A DNA stretch of 64,000 bases, taken from NCBI RefSeq assembly GCF_000526515.1, contig NZ_JAGF01000001.1, positions 806,001 to 870,000 of the forward strand, written 5' to 3'. Made by a program: the position numbers and the translations under genes. This document shows positions 63,973 to 64,000 of the stretch, one piece after another (within the stretch, counting starts at the first letter, position 1; the number at the start of each line of letters is the position of its first letter). Source of the DNA: Cellulomonas sp. KRMCY2. Lineage in GTDB: Bacteria > Actinomycetota > Actinomycetes > Actinomycetales > Cellulomonadaceae. The notes under the pieces are model-generated. The model made no database searches, was not told where the DNA came from, and saw only the letters and a program-made list of their open reading frames with translations.

Positions 63973-64000
63973 TGCGCAGTCCACTGACCCTCCTCGTGCT
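63973..64000 (+). CDS. Start of a gene cut by the window edge
   Basis: A perfect ribosome site (AAGGAGGTGG at 63961-63970) precedes GTG 63973, giving VRSPLTLLVL before the window ends. A hydrophobic start after a short basic residue suggests a signal peptide or membrane anchor. Nothing further can be said, except that the sigma-28-like promoter upstream would fit a chemotaxis, flagellar or signalling protein. Confidence 0.6.

Overview
The window is very GC-rich, densely coded actinobacterial chromosome. Most starts are ATG/GTG with GGAGG-type ribosome sites, many genes overlap by 4 bases (ATGA/GTGA), and a mycothiol synthase is present. DUF4244, Rv3654c-type TadE, SigE-family sigma factors and an Ssd-like protein all point to Actinomycetes. 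Overall content (OFA transporter, Acs, anaerobic ribonucleotide reductase, possible motility-type promoter at the right edge) would fit a Cellulomonadaceae-like facultative anaerobe, but the genus is inference. No rRNA, tRNA, insertion sequence, prophage or CRISPR array was seen.

Layout. 1-4.6 kb: end of a probable HNH endonuclease, a NUDIX hydrolase, topA (minus) and a PAP2 phosphatase (minus). 4.8-7.3 kb: an OmpR/EnvZ-type two-component pair. 7.5-13.9 kb (minus): a MacAB-like efflux operon of adaptor, ATPase, permease, repeat-rich lipoprotein and second adaptor. 14-18 kb: methyltransferase, acetyltransferase, EEP-family nuclease/phosphatase and a lipoprotein. 18-20.4 kb: hppA proton-pumping pyrophosphatase. 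20.4-30.6 kb: the most striking region, five consecutive two-gene modules. Each is a SigE-family sigma factor overlapping a single-pass membrane partner that lacks the zinc anti-sigma motif. Each is preceded by the same promoter (CAACGTTC, 13 bases, CGTC), and a sixth copy of the promoter stands before a decayed unit. 30.7-37.7 kb: bldG-like STAS protein, two adjacent NrdG-like activases, NrdD, and a DUF1998 helicase. 37.8-42.5 kb (minus): the conserved actinobacterial tad locus. 42.8-44.9 kb: HAD phosphatase, a structured non-coding stretch in the position of the Ms1/scr3559 6S-like RNA, and a Fic-like protein. 45-53.8 kb: malic enzyme, old yellow enzyme, an OFA-type MFS transporter with a 59-residue companion, a Pro-rich membrane protein, Acs and a flavin monooxygenase. 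54-60 kb: mshD, ppk1, mutT1-like, and the Pit phosphate transporter with its DUF47 partner. 60.4-63.7 kb (minus): DEAD-box helicase, acyltransferase, msrB and an unknown gene. The right edge holds the first codons of another gene.

The backbone topA - hppA - bldG - helicase - tad - HAD - ncRNA - Fic-like - acs follows the order I recall for Streptomyces coelicolor (about SCO3543 to SCO3563) and partly M. tuberculosis (Rv3641c-Rv3667). Against that backbone the sigma modules sit between hppA and bldG, where Streptomyces has an anti-sigma gene, and nrdDG sits between bldG and the helicase.

A second recurring theme is short tandem repeats of 14-24 bp, with a different unit each time. They lie next to gene ends or in leaders at more than ten places and sometimes extend into coding sequence as Pro-rich peptide repeats.
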